The position numbers and the translations under genes were made by a program. From Bacteroidota bacterium (GTDB taxonomy: Bacteria > Bacteroidota > Bacteroidia > Chitinophagales > Chitinophagaceae), in contig JAHEFK010000010.1 in assembly GCA_024640225.1 (NCBI GenBank), positions 18,193-82,192 on the forward strand: a stretch of DNA of 64,000 bases, written 5' to 3'. Below are positions 63,801 through 64,000 of the stretch, one piece after another. The notes under the pieces are model-generated. The model had not been told where the DNA came from and made no database searches. It worked only from the letters and a program-made list of their open reading frames with translations. The first letter of the stretch is position 1; each line of letters opens with the position of its first letter.

Positions 63801-64000
63801 ATGAAAAGAAGTACCGTATTATTTTATTTGGTGCATGTAGCAAAATATAATCATGCAGCGGCCAAGCAATTACTAGCTTCAGAGCAAGTATTGGTTAATG
63901 GCGAAGTAACACGTATTGATCAATTGCTGCAAAAAAATGATGCATTACATATAGGCGATCGACTGTTGAAACCGGGTATCATATGGAAGTATTATGCTTA
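63801..64000 (+). CDS. S4 RNA-binding domain protein, 5' part (cut by window edge)
   Basis: The frame from the ATG at 63801 stays open to the window end (66 codons plus two bases). The product starts MKRSTVLFYLVHVAKYNHAA and continues with AAKQLLASEQVLVNGEVT and IGDRLLKPG, a clear S4 domain. The most likely full protein is an RsuA/RluB-type pseudouridine synthase, which in Bacteroidota often begins with S4, but the catalytic part is outside the window. An overlapping ATG at 63797 runs into a stop and is rejected. Confidence 0.72.
   Translation, partial: MKRSTVLFYLVHVAKYNHAAAKQLLASEQVLVNGEVTRIDQLLQKNDALHIGDRLLKPGIIWKYYA

Noticed and set aside
1..64000. CRISPR arrays, insertion sequences, integrases, prophage or toxin-antitoxin modules
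   Set aside because: No regularly spaced repeats, transposase or integrase motifs or paired small toxin genes were seen on either strand.

Overview
The window is a chromosomal, mostly housekeeping stretch from a member of the Bacteroidota. The gene families point to a gliding-lineage group, perhaps Chitinophagales, but the genus cannot be read from the sequence. The evidence is: three proteins with type IX secretion (T9SS) sorting domains, a GldD lipoprotein, a DUF5686 protein, an S46 dipeptidyl-peptidase, a three-gene PntA1/PntA2/PntB transhydrogenase, AT-rich DNA, no obvious Shine-Dalgarno sequences, and several TAnnTTTG promoter boxes of the Bacteroidota type. About 60 protein genes and two tRNA genes (Arg-CCU, Leu-GAG) fill the window. 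No stretch over 300 bases lacks a gene. I see no insertion sequence, prophage, CRISPR array or restriction cassette.

Layout. 1-2869: purB, a secreted barrel-domain protein and a family 9 glycosyltransferase, close-packed. 2999-9163: two large tandem secreted proteins with gliding-motility-type (type B) C-terminal domains. 9242-12915: DUF2147, holB, ricT and a lipoprotein. 12917-14785: a metal transporter fused to a universal stress domain (minus strand). 14921-19600: trpS, a deoxynucleoside kinase, DUF5686 and a DoxX-like protein. 19688-22124: a umuD-umuC-SRAP mutagenesis/repair operon preceded by a palindrome. 22135-25252: pnt transhydrogenase (minus). 25321-29905: a T9SS type A protein, a TonB-dependent receptor, tRNA-Arg and gldD (minus).

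30002-31865: DUF3467 and guaA. 31885-33962: a polyprenyl-phosphate sugar-1-phosphate transferase and meaB (minus). 33992-40027: an O-antigen-ligase-like protein, coaX, an outer-membrane protein, lptC and a DPP7-like peptidase. 40080-45398: gpsA, an RND/HlyD adaptor, metG and surE (minus). 45609-48418: carA, an SDR threonine dehydrogenase and a sirtuin. 48408-49367: ftsY (minus). 49518-50704: trmB, DUF5522 and an alkyltransferase-like protein, overlapping. 50747-57849: an L,D-transpeptidase, ftcD, lpxK, rnr, a polyprenyl synthase and an EVE protein, all co-directional and closed by a strong terminator. 57881-61740: tRNA-Leu, an orphan histidine kinase, a small membrane protein with a GT2 enzyme, a membrane protein, an FKBP lipoprotein and an A-type Fe-S carrier. 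61902-64000: frr, glyA and the start of an S4-domain gene cut by the window edge.

Many genes serve the envelope (lptC, lpxK, GT9, GT2, WecA/MraY-like enzyme, O-antigen ligase, L,D-transpeptidase, T9SS cargo, TonB receptor). Others serve nucleotide synthesis (purB, guaA, carA, deoxynucleoside kinase, surE) and translation (trpS, metG, trmB, frr). I did not find a convincing undescribed multi-gene system. The items most worth a second look are the palindrome at umuD, the uncharacterised domain inside the second T9SS protein, the Nramp-Usp fusion, and two terminator hairpins that abut start codons.
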